In this document: in pieces, positions 16,496 to 25,648 of the stretch
Layout: every line of letters begins with the position of its first letter
Numbering within the stretch: position 1 is the stretch's first letter
Source of the DNA: Lachnospiraceae bacterium
Lineage (GTDB): Bacteria; Bacillota; Clostridia; Lachnospirales; Lachnospiraceae
Reading direction: 5' to 3'
DNA length: 41,010 nt
Assembly (NCBI GenBank): GCA_017938485.1
Contig: JAGBBM010000091.1
Location: 1-41,010 of the forward strand
Notes under the pieces: model-generated
Database searches by the model: none
Seen by the model: the letters and a program-made list of their open reading frames with translations, nothing else
Told to the model about the DNA's origin: nothing
Made by a program: the position numbers and the translations under genes

Positions 16496-17548
16496 ATGAA
16501 CAAGAAGATAAAAACATTACTTAAAATGCTTATACTTGCACTTGGATTGCTGGGACTTTTTATTGTTATTACTAAAAAAATGAAACCAGAAGAGATAAAG
16601 GATGCAGAGACCATATATGATTTTGCTATGGGAACCTCAGTGACTATCAAGCTTTATGGTGTTGAAGATGAGGAAGCCTATGCCGGAGATATTGTTACAA
16701 GAATAAATGATATTTCAGACAATCTTATATCATGGAGAGTGGAGGAAAGTCAGCTTTATGACTTAAACAATAATTACAAAACAGGAGAGAAGTTTGCCAT
16801 AAGTGACGAGCTAAATGAGATTCTTTCTATGTCCTACAAGATATGTAAGGATAGTGACGGTGCTTTGGATATAACCATAAGACCATTGGCCAATCTTTGG
16901 GGTATAGAGGATGCCACAGCTGATACATTTTCCATACCGGATTTTCAGGATATTGTAGATATGGTGCCTGAGATTGGATATGAGAATATAACTTTAACTA
17001 ACGGCGGAGTTATCCTAAATAAGGATGATATGCTTCTTGATTTTGGAGCAACTGGAAAAGGATATGCCTTAGATGTTATAAGAGAAGAGTATATAAAGGA
17101 TAAGGTAGATGGGGCTATTATCACCATCGGAGGAAGCGTTCTTGTATACGGAGAAAAATATAATGGCAAGGATTGGAACATAGGTATAAGAGACCCATTT
17201 GGTGAAGAGGGTGATATGATAGGTTATCTTTCTTTTGCCAGTGGAACCAATATGTGTATATCAACCTCTGGGGATTATGAAAAGTATATCGAGAAAGATG
17301 GCATAAAATATCATCACATATTCGATAGAGTTACAGGCTACCCTGCCTCTGCAGGACTTGCATCTGTAACTGTAGTTTGTGAAAATGGTTTGGCAAGTGA
17401 TGGCCTTTCTACAGCTTGCTTTGTAATGGGATATGATAATTCCCTTCCTCTTTTAGAAAAGTACAAAGCGGAAGCTGTGTTTGTACTTACAAGTGGAGAA
17501 ATTATTGTAACTGATGGTCTTAAGGATAATTTTAGTGAGGATAAGTAG
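16496..17548 (+). CDS. apbE: ApbE family FAD:protein FMN transferase
   Basis: A 350-residue protein. Residues 8-26 form a hydrophobic N-terminal anchor without a lipobox Cys, so it probably faces outward from the membrane. ApbE landmarks are F-A-M-G-T-S-V-T (43-50), ITIRPLANLWGI, L-L-D-F-G-A-T-G-K-G-Y-A-L-D (181-194, Mg/FAD-binding region), GSVLVYG and H-H-I-F-D-R-V-T-G-Y-P (263-273). It covalently attaches FMN to Thr of exported flavoproteins such as Rnf/Nqr subunits or extracellular electron-transfer proteins. No such target lies in the window. It starts four bases after the GH1 stop, with only a weak ribosome binding site (GGAGAG). Confidence 0.92.
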   Translation: MNKKIKTLLKMLILALGLLGLFIVITKKMKPEEIKDAETIYDFAMGTSVTIKLYGVEDEEAYAGDIVTRINDISDNLISWRVEESQLYDLNNNYKTGEKFAISDELNEILSMSYKICKDSDGALDITIRPLANLWGIEDATADTFSIPDFQDIVDMVPEIGYENITLTNGGVILNKDDMLLDFGATGKGYALDVIREEYIKDKVDGAIITIGGSVLVYGEKYNGKDWNIGIRDPFGEEGDMIGYLSFASGTNMCISTSGDYEKYIEKDGIKYHHIFDRVTGYPASAGLASVTVVCENGLASDGLSTACFVMGYDNSLPLLEKYKAEAVFVLTSGEIIVTDGLKDNFSEDK

Positions 17549-17557
17549 GAGGAAGAG

Positions 17558-18076
17558 ATGAAGAAGTTACTTGTAGTTGTGGATATGCAAAAAGATTTTA
17601 TAGATGGAGCTCTTGGAACTAAGGAGGCAGTTGCCATAGTGCCTGCAGTGGTAGAAAAAATAGAGGATGCCGCATTAGAAGGTCGTGACATAGTATTTAC
17701 AAGAGACACGCATTTTGATAATTACATGGATACTCAGGAAGGTAAGAAGCTTCCTGTGCCACATTGTATTAAGGATACTGAGGGATGGCAGATATGCGTA
17801 GAACTTGCCCCATATGCAAAGGATAAGAAGATTTTTGATAAGATTACCTTTGGCAGTGTAGAGCTTATGGAGTACATAAAGAATAGTGAGTACGATGACA
17901 TAGAACTTATTGGTCTTTGCACAGATATTTGTGTTATTTCCAATGCTATGCTCATTAAGGCTGCACTTCCTGAGGCGAAGATTACAGTGATTGATAAGTG
18001 CATGGCTGGCGTTACACCAGCAAGCCATCTTAATGCCATTGAAGCTATGAAAATGTGTCAGATAGAGGTGATTTAA
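17558..18076 (+). CDS. Isochorismatase-fold cysteine hydrolase (nicotinamidase-like)
   Basis: A 172-residue protein with the catalytic triad of the family: Asp9 (V-V-D-M-Q-K-D-F), Lys95 (F-D-K-I-T-F-G-S) and Cys125 (C-T-D-I-C-V). D50-T-H52 and H69 match the metal-binding set of nicotinamidases. The most likely reaction is nicotinamide to nicotinate for NAD salvage, but other amides are possible, so no gene symbol is given. The start follows AGGAGG (17547-17552). The stop overlaps the next ATG by one base (TAATG). Confidence 0.87.
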   Translation: MKKLLVVVDMQKDFIDGALGTKEAVAIVPAVVEKIEDAALEGRDIVFTRDTHFDNYMDTQEGKKLPVPHCIKDTEGWQICVELAPYAKDKKIFDKITFGSVELMEYIKNSEYDDIELIGLCTDICVISNAMLIKAALPEAKITVIDKCMAGVTPASHLNAIEAMKMCQIEVI

Positions 18077-18645
18077 TGAAGTGGTTAGAACACTTAAAAA
18101 CTATCAATAATCACAAGCTAGAGGTTATGAAGAATTGCTTTAAGGTAGGTCTTTATAAACAGGGATTATTACATGATTTATCCAAGTATTCTTGGACTGA
18201 GTTTTCTATGGGTGCTAAGTATTATCAGGGTAACAGAAGTCCTAACGATGCAGAGAGAGAGGATAAAGGATACACCACGTCTTGGTTACACCATAAGGGA
18301 AGAAACAAACACCACTTAGAATATTGGATAGATTATAGTGTTGATAAGTCTAAAGGAATAGTTGGTATGCCTATGCCAACAGAGTATATAGTCGAGATGT
18401 TTTGTGATAGAGTTGCTGCCTGTAAGATTTACAACAAGGAAAATTATTATGAGAGACAGCCCCTTGATTATTATCTAAAGGGAAGAGCAAAGACTTTGTT
18501 GCACCCGGATTCAGCAAAGACACTGGAGTTATATCTTAATATGTTAGCAGATAAGGGTGAGGATTATACCTTTAGATATATTAAGAACAAGGTGGTTATT
18601 CCCCTTAGACGTAGTAAGCTTAAGCTTAGAAAGAAGGAAGATTAA
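18076..18645 (+). CDS. DUF5662 family protein, HD-like histidine-rich
   Basis: A 189-residue protein. The ATG at 18076 sits in a TAATG overlap with the preceding stop and has AGAGGTGA just upstream, preferred over an upstream GTG at 18055. Conserved features are an N-terminal H-L-K-T-I-N-N-H-K, Q-G-L-L-H-D-L-S-K-Y-S near 34-44 and W-L-H-H-K-G-R-N-K-H-H-L-E-Y-W near 73-87. The spaced H...HD...HH pattern suggests an HD-like metal-binding hydrolase fold. The family is common in Firmicutes and the substrate is unknown. Translation is coupled to dnaE downstream through a second TAATG overlap. Confidence 0.82.
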   Translation: MKWLEHLKTINNHKLEVMKNCFKVGLYKQGLLHDLSKYSWTEFSMGAKYYQGNRSPNDAEREDKGYTTSWLHHKGRNKHHLEYWIDYSVDKSKGIVGMPMPTEYIVEMFCDRVAACKIYNKENYYERQPLDYYLKGRAKTLLHPDSAKTLELYLNMLADKGEDYTFRYIKNKVVIPLRRSKLKLRKKED

Positions 18646-21600
18646 TGGATTTTACGCATTTACATGTCCATACTGAATATAGTCTTTTGGATGGTTCCGC
18701 CAAGATTAAGGAATTAGTAAAAAGAGCAAAGGAGCTTGGAATGAAGGCTCTTGCCATTACAGACCATGGTGTTATGTATGGTGCAATTGATTTTTACAAG
18801 GCGGCACGTGAGGCAGGTATTAAGCCGATTATTGGTTGTGAGGTATACGTTGCTCCAGGCTCCAGATTCGACAGAGAGCTTACGAAGGGTGAGGATAGAT
18901 ACTATCACCTTGTTTTGCTTGCCAAAAATAATGTGGGTTATACTAATCTTTCTAAAATTGTATCAAGAGGATTTACTGAGGGATACTATTATAAGCCTCG
19001 TGTGGATGTAGAGGTTTTAGAACAGTACAGCGAAGGTATCATAGCACTAAGTGCCTGTCTTGCGGGAGAGGTAGCTGTAAATATCAGAAAGAATAATTAT
19101 GAAGCTGCAAAAGAAACTGCTCTTAAGTATCAACAGATTTTTGGTGAGGGTAATTATTTCCTTGAGATGCAGGACCATGGTATTCCAGAACAGAGAACTG
19201 TCAACAATGGAATCATGCGTCTTTCTAAGGAAACTGGAATTCCTATGGTAGTTACCAATGACTCACATTACATAACAGCTGATGATGCGGAGGCTCATGA
19301 TATTCTTCTTTGTATTCAGACTGGTAAGATAGTTACTGATGAAGATAGAATGAGATATGATGGAGGACAGTATTACTTAAAGTCCCCTGAGGAGATGTAT
19401 CAGCTTTTCCCTTATGCAAAGGAAGCCTTGGAGAATACCTCTAAGATTGCAGATATGTGTAATGTAGAGATTGTATTTGGTGAGCAGAAGGTCCCAAGGT
19501 ATGATGTTCCAGAGGGTTATGATGCATTTTCCTATTTAAGCAAGCTTTGTAATGAGGGATTGGCTAGAAGATATAATCCTGTAACTGATGAGCTAAAAAA
19601 TAGACTTGATTTTGAACTTAATACAATAAAAGACATGGGATTCGTAGATTACTTCCTTATTGTTTGGGACTTTATTAAGTATGCCAAGGATAATGGCATT
19701 GCTGTTGGTCCTGGACGTGGTTCTGCCGCAGGAAGTATAGTTTCTTATTGTCTTGAGATTACTAATATAGAACCTACCAGATATAACCTGCTCTTTGAGA
19801 GATTCCTTAATCCTGAACGTGTTACTATGCCCGATATAGATATTGATTTCTGCGTGGACAGACGTCAGGAGGTTATTGACTATGTTGTTAGAAAATATGG
19901 TAAGGAGAAGGTTGTTCAGATAGTTACCTTTGGTACTATGGCAGCAAAGATGTGTATTCGAGATGTGGGTAGAGCAATGGATTTACCGTATAGTCTCTGC
20001 GATAAGGTTGCAAAGTCTATACCTAATGATTTGGGAATGACTATACCTAAGGCCTTAGATAGTAGCAAGGAACTTCTTGGTATGTATCAGGAAGAACCAG
20101 CAGTGGCAAAGCTTATAGATATGGCTATCAAGCTAGAAGGACTTCCTAGACATTCCTCTATGCATGCGGCAGGTGTAGTTATAGGTAGAGAATCCATAGA
20201 CGAATATGTGCCTCTTTCAAGGGGAAGTGAGGATGCCATAACCACTCAGTATAATATGATCACTATTGAAGAGTTAGGCCTTCTCAAGATGGATTTTCTT
20301 GGACTTAGAAACTTAACTGTTATCCAGAATGCCTTAAGATTAATCAAGGACAATCATGGTATAGATATTGATATAGATAATCTGGATATGAATGATAAGG
20401 CAGTATATGATATGATTTCTGCCGGAAAAACTGAAGGTGTATTTCAGCTTGAAAGTGCAGGTATGAAGAACTTCATGAAGGAACTCAAGCCTGCCAATAT
20501 AGAAGATATAATTGCTGGTATATCTCTTTATCGACCAGGTCCTATGGACTTCATACCGCTTTACATTAAGGGTAAGGAGAATCCTACTGAAGTTACCTAT
20601 GACCACCCAGCTTTGGAGAAGATTCTTGCTCCAACCTACGGTTGTATAGTGTATCAGGAACAGGTTATGCAGATAGTTATGGAGCTTGCAGGATATACTC
20701 TTGGCCGAAGCGACCTTGTTAGACGAGCTATGTCTAAGAAGAAGGCTGATGTTATGGAAAAAGAGCGAAAGAACTTTGTCTATGGCAATGAGGCAGAAGG
20801 TGTTGAGGGTTGTATAAAAAGAGGCATCAGTGAAAGTATTGCCAATAAGGTGTTTGATGAGATGACTGATTTTGCCAAGTATGCATTTAACAAGTCACAT
20901 GCTGCAGCTTACGCTGTAGTTGCCTATCAGACAGCATACCTTAAGTGTCACTATCCTGTAGAATATATGGCAGCACTTATCTCATCTGTAAAAGAAAATT
21001 CCAGTAAGGTGTCTGCTTATATCCAGACTTGTAGGACTATGGGCATAAATATTCTTCCACCAGATATTAACGTGGGTGAGGGAGATTTTTCTGTGTCAGG
21101 TAATTCTATAAGATATGGCCTTTCTGCGGTAAAAAGTGTGGGTGAGGGTGTAACTGACGTAATCAAGCAAAAGATTACAGAAAATGGTTCATTTAAGGAT
21201 TTAGAAGATTTTATAATGCGCCTTAGCAATAAAGAGGCAAATAAGCGTACAATAGAGAGCTTTATTTGTGCCGGTGCTTTTGATAGCTTTGGTTACAACA
21301 GAAAGCAGATGATGATGGTTTATCCAAGTCTTATCGACCAGGTTGGTCAAAACAAGAAGAGTGCTATGACTGGTCAGATGAGTATGCTTAGCTTCCTTGG
21401 TGAAGAGGAGCAGAGTGGATTTAAGATAAAGTATCCAGATGTGGAGGAGTATGCCAAGGAAGATTTACTTGCCAAAGAAAAAGAAATGCTTGGCATATAC
21501 ATAAGTGGACATCCTCTTGACGAGTATATGGATATTGTTGATAGTCAAGTCACTGCAAAATCCACAGATTTTATGCCGGATGAGGAAAATGGCGAATTTA

Positions 21601-22124
21601 TAGTTAAGGATAAGATACCTTATACTATTGGCGGTATGATAGAGGCGATAACCATTAAAACCACTAAGCATGGAGATAATATGGCTTTTGTTACCATAGA
21701 AGATTTGTATGGAACAGTTGAAGTGGTTGTTTTCCCAAGAGATTATGGCAGATTTAAACATATTTTAGTTAAGGATAATAAAGTTCTTATAAAGGGAAAT
21801 GCTTCTGTTACAGAGGAAGAAGGCAAGCTTTTGCTCAGTGCAGCCTGGACCTTTGAGGAGATAAAAAGGGATATGGACGCGGAGAAAAAAGAAGTCTGGG
21901 TTTGCTTTAACAATGAAGAGGAATATAACAATAATCAGCAACGTTTTCTTGGAATGTTAAGTGAACACAAAGGTAGAACCCCTGTGTTCGTTCAGCTAAA
22001 GAATCCTAGTGCCTATAAGCCTATGGGTGAAAGATACAAGGTCTTAGCTGATACCAATCTTGAAAATCGCTTAAAAAGTGTGTGGGGCGAAGGTAACGTC
22101 CTAATAAGGGAGAAGAAAAAATGA
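18645..22124 (+). CDS. dnaE: DNA polymerase III alpha subunit
   Basis: A 1159-residue replicative polymerase subunit of the DnaE (not PolC) type. The N-terminal PHP domain has H-L-H-V-H-T-E-Y-S-L-L-D-G and A-I-T-D-H-G. The polymerase core has G-P-G-R-G-S-A-A-G-S and catalytic Asp399/Asp401 in P-D-I-D-I-D-F (396-402), with a third Asp near 550 in K-M-D-F-L-G-L-R. A tandem HhH region and a C-terminal OB fold (VTIEDLYGTVEVVVFPRDY) follow. In Firmicutes DnaE extends primers alongside PolC. The start overlaps the DUF5662 stop by one base, and the end overlaps the methyltransferase start (ATGA). It is full length. Confidence 0.97.
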   Translation: MDFTHLHVHTEYSLLDGSAKIKELVKRAKELGMKALAITDHGVMYGAIDFYKAAREAGIKPIIGCEVYVAPGSRFDRELTKGEDRYYHLVLLAKNNVGYTNLSKIVSRGFTEGYYYKPRVDVEVLEQYSEGIIALSACLAGEVAVNIRKNNYEAAKETALKYQQIFGEGNYFLEMQDHGIPEQRTVNNGIMRLSKETGIPMVVTNDSHYITADDAEAHDILLCIQTGKIVTDEDRMRYDGGQYYLKSPEEMYQLFPYAKEALENTSKIADMCNVEIVFGEQKVPRYDVPEGYDAFSYLSKLCNEGLARRYNPVTDELKNRLDFELNTIKDMGFVDYFLIVWDFIKYAKDNGIAVGPGRGSAAGSIVSYCLEITNIEPTRYNLLFERFLNPERVTMPDIDIDFCVDRRQEVIDYVVRKYGKEKVVQIVTFGTMAAKMCIRDVGRAMDLPYSLCDKVAKSIPNDLGMTIPKALDSSKELLGMYQEEPAVAKLIDMAIKLEGLPRHSSMHAAGVVIGRESIDEYVPLSRGSEDAITTQYNMITIEELGLLKMDFLGLRNLTVIQNALRLIKDNHGIDIDIDNLDMNDKAVYDMISAGKTEGVFQLESAGMKNFMKELKPANIEDIIAGISLYRPGPMDFIPLYIKGKENPTEVTYDHPALEKILAPTYGCIVYQEQVMQIVMELAGYTLGRSDLVRRAMSKKKADVMEKERKNFVYGNEAEGVEGCIKRGISESIANKVFDEMTDFAKYAFNKSHAAAYAVVAYQTAYLKCHYPVEYMAALISSVKENSSKVSAYIQTCRTMGINILPPDINVGEGDFSVSGNSIRYGLSAVKSVGEGVTDVIKQKITENGSFKDLEDFIMRLSNKEANKRTIESFICAGAFDSFGYNRKQMMMVYPSLIDQVGQNKKSAMTGQMSMLSFLGEEEQSGFKIKYPDVEEYAKEDLLAKEKEMLGIYISGHPLDEYMDIVDSQVTAKSTDFMPDEENGEFIVKDKIPYTIGGMIEAITIKTTKHGDNMAFVTIEDLYGTVEVVVFPRDYGRFKHILVKDNKVLIKGNASVTEEEGKLLLSAAWTFEEIKRDMDAEKKEVWVCFNNEEEYNNNQQRFLGMLSEHKGRTPVFVQLKNPSAYKPMGERYKVLADTNLENRLKSVWGEGNVLIREKKK

Positions 22125-22903
22125 TAATCACATCAGCTTCAAACGAAAAGTTAAAAGACATAAAGAAACTTCTTAAATCCTCTAAGGAAAGATATGAAAA
22201 GGGTGTATATGTTGTCGAGGGAATCAGAATGTTTAAGGAGATTCCTAAAGAGGACATAATAAGTGTATTTGTGTCGGAAAATGCCTTTGGAAAACACGAA
22301 GATATAATAAATGACACAAAAATCAAACCATACATATTGCCGGATAAATTATATTCCGGCATATCTGATACTACAACACCACAGGGAATTATGGCAGTGG
22401 TAAAGATGAAGGAAAGAACCTTAGACGAAGTTTTGGATAATGGGACAACTCCATTTATCATCATAACAGAAAAGCTTCAGGACCCTGGCAACATGGGTAC
22501 TATAATTCGAACTGCTGAGGGAGCTGGGGTGACGGGAATCATAGTGAGCAAGGACTCGGTGGATATATACAATCCAAAAACAATAAGGTCTACTATGGGC
22601 TCCATATTTAGGGTTCCTATATATGTTTCTGATAACCTTGTGGATGATATTGCATATACTAAGAAAAAGGGTATAAATATCTATGCGGCTCATCTAAATG
22701 GTGAGGATTTTTACAGTGAGGATTTTACATCTGCTTGTGGATTCCTTATCGGCAATGAAGGTAACGGACTTAGCGATGAGATAAGTAATATGGCAGATGA
22801 GCTTATAAGAATTCCTATGTGTGGTAAGGTGGAATCCCTTAATGCAGGAACATCCACAGCAGTTATTACTTATGAAGTTTTAAGACAAAGAAAATTTAAT
22901 TAA
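22121..22903 (+). CDS. TrmH/SpoU family RNA 2'-O-methyltransferase
   Basis: A 260-residue SPOUT methyltransferase. An N-terminal substrate-binding region (S-N-E-K-L-K-D-I-K-K-L) precedes the knotted catalytic domain: motif 1 L-Q-D-P-G-N-M-G-T-I-I-R-T-A (about 116-129), motif 2 L-I-G-N-E-G-N-G-L (213-221) and motif 3 I-P-M-C-G-K-V-E-S-L-N-A (235-246). It methylates rRNA or tRNA with SAM; the exact position cannot be predicted. The ATGA overlap with the dnaE stop indicates coupled translation. Confidence 0.93.
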   Translation: MIITSASNEKLKDIKKLLKSSKERYEKGVYVVEGIRMFKEIPKEDIISVFVSENAFGKHEDIINDTKIKPYILPDKLYSGISDTTTPQGIMAVVKMKERTLDEVLDNGTTPFIIITEKLQDPGNMGTIIRTAEGAGVTGIIVSKDSVDIYNPKTIRSTMGSIFRVPIYVSDNLVDDIAYTKKKGINIYAAHLNGEDFYSEDFTSACGFLIGNEGNGLSDEISNMADELIRIPMCGKVESLNAGTSTAVITYEVLRQRKFN

Positions 22904-22920
22904 AAAAGTTGGAATAATTA

Positions 22921-22990
22921 ATTTTCCTCCTGAATATATTTTATATGTACACAAAAAATAAAATTACGTACATAAAAAGGGGAGGAAAAT
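22921..22990 (+). promoter_or_regulatory. Hairpin sequestering the RBS of the SSB-like gene
   Basis: ATTTTCCTCC (22921-22930) is a perfect 10-base complement of GGAGGAAAAT (22981-22990), which contains the ribosome binding site and abuts the ATG. Inside, TATGTAC (22944-22950) pairs with GTACATA (22968-22974), extended by three further A-T pairs after a mismatch. Folded mRNA would hide the ribosome binding site. This suggests translational control, possibly autoregulation by the encoded OB-fold protein. No known riboswitch is recognised. Confidence 0.6.
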
Positions 22991-23620
22991 ATGACAGAGA
23001 AAATTTTAAACAACAATCAAGTAGTAGTAGCAGGAGAAATCGTATCAGACTTTAGATTCAGCCATGAAATCTTTGGTGAAGGCTTTTATATGGTTGATAT
23101 AATTGTCAGCAGATTAAGCGATGCCCACGATGTGATACCGCTTATGGTGTCAGACAGATTATTCGATGTAGAAAACTCTCATATCGGAGAGAAGGTTTTA
23201 GCCAAGGGACAGTTTCGTTCTTATAATAAACACGAGGAGAATAAAAATAGACTTATCCTTTCTGTGTTTGTTAGAGAAATTGAGGTTATTGCTGAGATTG
23301 ATGACAGAGAGAACAAACCAAATCAGATTTATCTGGATGGTTACATATGCAAGGAGCCTGTTTACAGAATGACTCCACTGGGCAGAGAGATTGCAGATAT
23401 TTTACTTGCGGTTAATAGAGCTTATGGTAAGTCCGACTATATACCATGTATATGTTGGGGACGCAATGCCAGATTTGCAGGTAAGCTCTCTGTGGGTGAG
23501 CACGTGGCTGTTTGGGGTAGAATTCAAAGCAGGGAGTATCAAAAGAAGATTGGCAATGATGAGATTGTCAACAAGGTTGCATACGAAGTTTCTGTTAGCA
23601 AAATGGAATGTTTAGAATAG
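22991..23620 (+). CDS. Double OB-fold single-strand DNA-binding-like protein
   Basis: A 209-residue protein of two SSB-like OB folds. The first spans about 8-100 (V-V-V-A-G-E-I-V-S-D-F-R-F-S-H ... F-Y-M-V-D-I-I-V). The second spans about 111-207 (L-D-G-Y-I-C-K-E-P-V-Y-R-M-T-P-L-G-R-E-I, then C-I-C-W-G-R-N-A, then V-W-G-R-I-Q-S-R-E-Y). Classical bacterial SSB has one OB fold and an acidic tail ending DDDIPF; this protein has neither arrangement. It is therefore a paralogue, perhaps for repair or competence, or an RNA binder. The ribosome binding site GGAGG at 22981-22985 is unusually placed within a hairpin. Confidence 0.85.
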   Translation: MTEKILNNNQVVVAGEIVSDFRFSHEIFGEGFYMVDIIVSRLSDAHDVIPLMVSDRLFDVENSHIGEKVLAKGQFRSYNKHEENKNRLILSVFVREIEVIAEIDDRENKPNQIYLDGYICKEPVYRMTPLGREIADILLAVNRAYGKSDYIPCICWGRNARFAGKLSVGEHVAVWGRIQSREYQKKIGNDEIVNKVAYEVSVSKMECLE

Positions 23621-23621
23621 A

Positions 23622-23650
23622 TTGACATATGTATTTCGTGATGTTATAAT
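23622..23650 (+). promoter_or_regulatory. Promoter of the dapA lysine riboswitch leader
   Basis: A consensus TTGACA (23622-23627) and a consensus TATAAT (23645-23650) are separated by 17 bases. Transcription would begin near 23657, ahead of the riboswitch. Confidence 0.88.
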
Positions 23651-23693
23651 TCTACAAAGAGTGAACAGAAATTATAACTCTTTTAAAGCAATA

Positions 23694-23862
23694 ATATGGG
23701 TAGAGGCGCGGTATTTATCAGTACTCTATGGGATGACTTAGATCAGATGAACATAGACGAAAGGGAATATTGCCGAAGGTTGAAGGATATCTAAGCTTCT
23801 TCTTCCTGGTTTTGCAGTTAAGAGCTGTACGACTGTCATCGTAAGATGGAGTGCTACTATAA
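23694..23862 (+). ncRNA. Lysine riboswitch (L box)
   Basis: The leader has the L-box hallmarks in order: GGGTAGAGGCGCG (23698-23710), GAAAGGGA followed by GCCGAAGG (about 23759-23780), and the closing GACTGTCATC...ATGGAGTGCTACTAT (23831-23860). GGTAG and CTACT form P1. It sits between a consensus promoter and a terminator, upstream of dapA, and should repress the lysine/diaminopimelate pathway when lysine is high. Boundaries are approximate. The 347-base gap between the SSB-like gene and dapA is filled by this system. Confidence 0.93.
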
Positions 23863-23885
23863 GGAATAATAAGGGATTTATTTCG

Positions 23886-23917
23886 GGTTGGCACTTTATA
23901 TTGTGCCAACCTTTTTT
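23886..23917 (+). terminator. Terminator of the lysine riboswitch
   Basis: GGTTGGCAC (23886-23894) pairs perfectly with GTGCCAACC (23903-23911) around an 8-nt loop, followed by six T. It lies between the aptamer and dapA and is the expected expression platform for transcriptional attenuation. Confidence 0.93.
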
Positions 23918-23967
23918 ACTACCATATATTAGTTGCAACAAATATTATTATTAGGAGGAGTCATATT

Positions 23968-24855
23968 ATGGCAATTTTTACAGGTTCAGGTGTAGCGATA
24001 GTAACACCATTTTTGGATAACGGAGAGGTAGATTATGAGAGTTTCAGAAAGCTTATTGAGTTCAATATTGCAAATGGAACAGATTGTATTATAGTTTGCG
24101 GTACTACAGGTGAGTCATCAACTTTAACTCACGAGGAGCATATTGAGTGTATCAGATTCTGTGCTGAGGTTGTTAATAAGAGAATACCTGTGGTTGCAGG
24201 TACAGGCTCAAACTGCACAGAGACTGCAATTTACTTATCACAGGAGGCTGAGAAGGCGGGAGTTGATGGTCTTCTTATAGTTACTCCATATTACAACAAG
24301 GCGACACAGAAGGGTCTTATCAAGCACTATACTGATATTGCAAACAGTGTTTCACTTCCAATCATTATGTACAATGTACCAAGTAGAACAGGTGTTAATA
24401 TAGCTCCTGAAACTGCAGTATATCTTGCTAAGAACGTTAAGAATATCGTTGGTATCAAGGAAGCAACTGGCAATATCTCACAGGCAGCTAAGCTTATGAG
24501 TCTTGCAGATGGTTGTCTTGATCTTTACTCAGGTAACGATGATCAGGTTGTTCCTATTCTTTCATTGGGTGGTTTAGGTGTAATTTCAGTTATAGCTAAC
24601 ATTGCACCACAGCAGACTCATGATATGGTTGCTAAGTATCTTGAGGGAGATGTTAAGACTGCCACAGCTATGCAGCTCAAGTCGATTGAACTTTGTGATG
24701 CTCTTTTCTGTGAGGTTAATCCAATTCCTGTTAAGAAGGCTGTTGAGATACTTGGTCTTTGCAAGGGTAACCTTAGAATGCCACTTACAGAGATTGAGCC
24801 AGAGCATGCCGCTAAGCTTGAAAAGGCGATGAAAGACTTTGGATTAGAATTCTAG
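23968..24855 (+). CDS. dapA: 4-hydroxy-tetrahydrodipicolinate synthase
   Basis: A 295-residue class I aldolase condensing pyruvate with aspartate semialdehyde, the first committed step to diaminopimelate and lysine. Motifs: G-T-T-G-E-S-S-T-L (45-53), P-Y-Y-N-K (107-111), Tyr135 in Y-N-V-P-S-R-T-G and Schiff-base Lys164 in G-I-K-E-A-T-G-N. The length is normal. AGGAGGAG upstream gives the start. It lies under the lysine riboswitch and 13 bases upstream of dapB. Confidence 0.97.
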   Translation: MAIFTGSGVAIVTPFLDNGEVDYESFRKLIEFNIANGTDCIIVCGTTGESSTLTHEEHIECIRFCAEVVNKRIPVVAGTGSNCTETAIYLSQEAEKAGVDGLLIVTPYYNKATQKGLIKHYTDIANSVSLPIIMYNVPSRTGVNIAPETAVYLAKNVKNIVGIKEATGNISQAAKLMSLADGCLDLYSGNDDQVVPILSLGGLGVISVIANIAPQQTHDMVAKYLEGDVKTATAMQLKSIELCDALFCEVNPIPVKKAVEILGLCKGNLRMPLTEIEPEHAAKLEKAMKDFGLEF

Positions 24856-24868
24856 GAGGAATTTATAT

Positions 24869-25624
24869 ATGACTAGGATAATCATGCATGGTTGCAACGG
24901 TAAAATGGGCCAGATTATATCTGAGCTTTGCAAGGCTGATGAGTCTGTAGAAATTGTTGCAGGCATTGATGCAGTTGACAATAAAGATAATGGATATCCA
25001 GTATATAAGGATATTATGGAATGTGATGTAGAGGCAGATGTTATAATAGATTTTTCTGTTGCACCTGCTGTAAATAAGCTTCTTGACTATGTGGCTGATA
25101 GAAAAGTACCTGTGGTTCTTTGTACAACAGGCTTAAGTCCTGAGCAGCTTAACAGAGTATCTGTTGAGTCTGAGAAAGTAGGTATCCTCAAATCTGCCAA
25201 CATGAGTCTTGGTATAAACACAATTATGAAGCTTTTACAGGATGCGGCAAATGTTTTTGCACCAGCAGGATATGACATAGAGATAGTTGAAAAGCATCAC
25301 AACTTGAAGGTAGATGCACCATCAGGAACTGCAATTGCTTTAGCGGATTCTATTAACGAGGCTAGAGGCAATGAATACGAATATGTATATGACCGTTCAC
25401 AGGTAAGACAGAAGAGAGGCAAGAAAGAACTTGGTATCTCTGCTGTAAGAGGTGGTACTATTGTTGGTGAACATGAGGTTATATTTGCAGGTGTTGACGA
25501 AGTTATAGAGATTAAGCATACAGCTTATTCTAAGTCTGTATTTGCTAAGGGTGCCATAGAGGCGGCTAAGTTCCTTGCTGGTAAGCCAGCTGGTATGTAC
25601 AATATGGCTGACGTTATTGGTTAG
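24869..25624 (+). CDS. dapB: 4-hydroxy-tetrahydrodipicolinate reductase
   Basis: A 251-residue NAD(P)H-dependent reductase, the second enzyme of the diaminopimelate pathway. The Rossmann motif is H-G-C-N-G-K-M-G-Q (7-15), and V-E-K-H-H-N-L-K-V-D-A-P-S-G-T-A carries the catalytic His and Lys pair. It is slightly shorter than E. coli DapB (273) but complete. It follows dapA with AGGAGG in the gap and shares its riboswitch control. Confidence 0.97.
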   Translation: MTRIIMHGCNGKMGQIISELCKADESVEIVAGIDAVDNKDNGYPVYKDIMECDVEADVIIDFSVAPAVNKLLDYVADRKVPVVLCTTGLSPEQLNRVSVESEKVGILKSANMSLGINTIMKLLQDAANVFAPAGYDIEIVEKHHNLKVDAPSGTAIALADSINEARGNEYEYVYDRSQVRQKRGKKELGISAVRGGTIVGEHEVIFAGVDEVIEIKHTAYSKSVFAKGAIEAAKFLAGKPAGMYNMADVIG

Positions 25625-25648
25625 ATATACAGATTTTAGGGGATTATT

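Noticed and set aside
23718-23941. Minus-strand open frames between the SSB-like gene and dapA
   Set aside because: They overlap the lysine riboswitch and its terminator and show no protein-like features.
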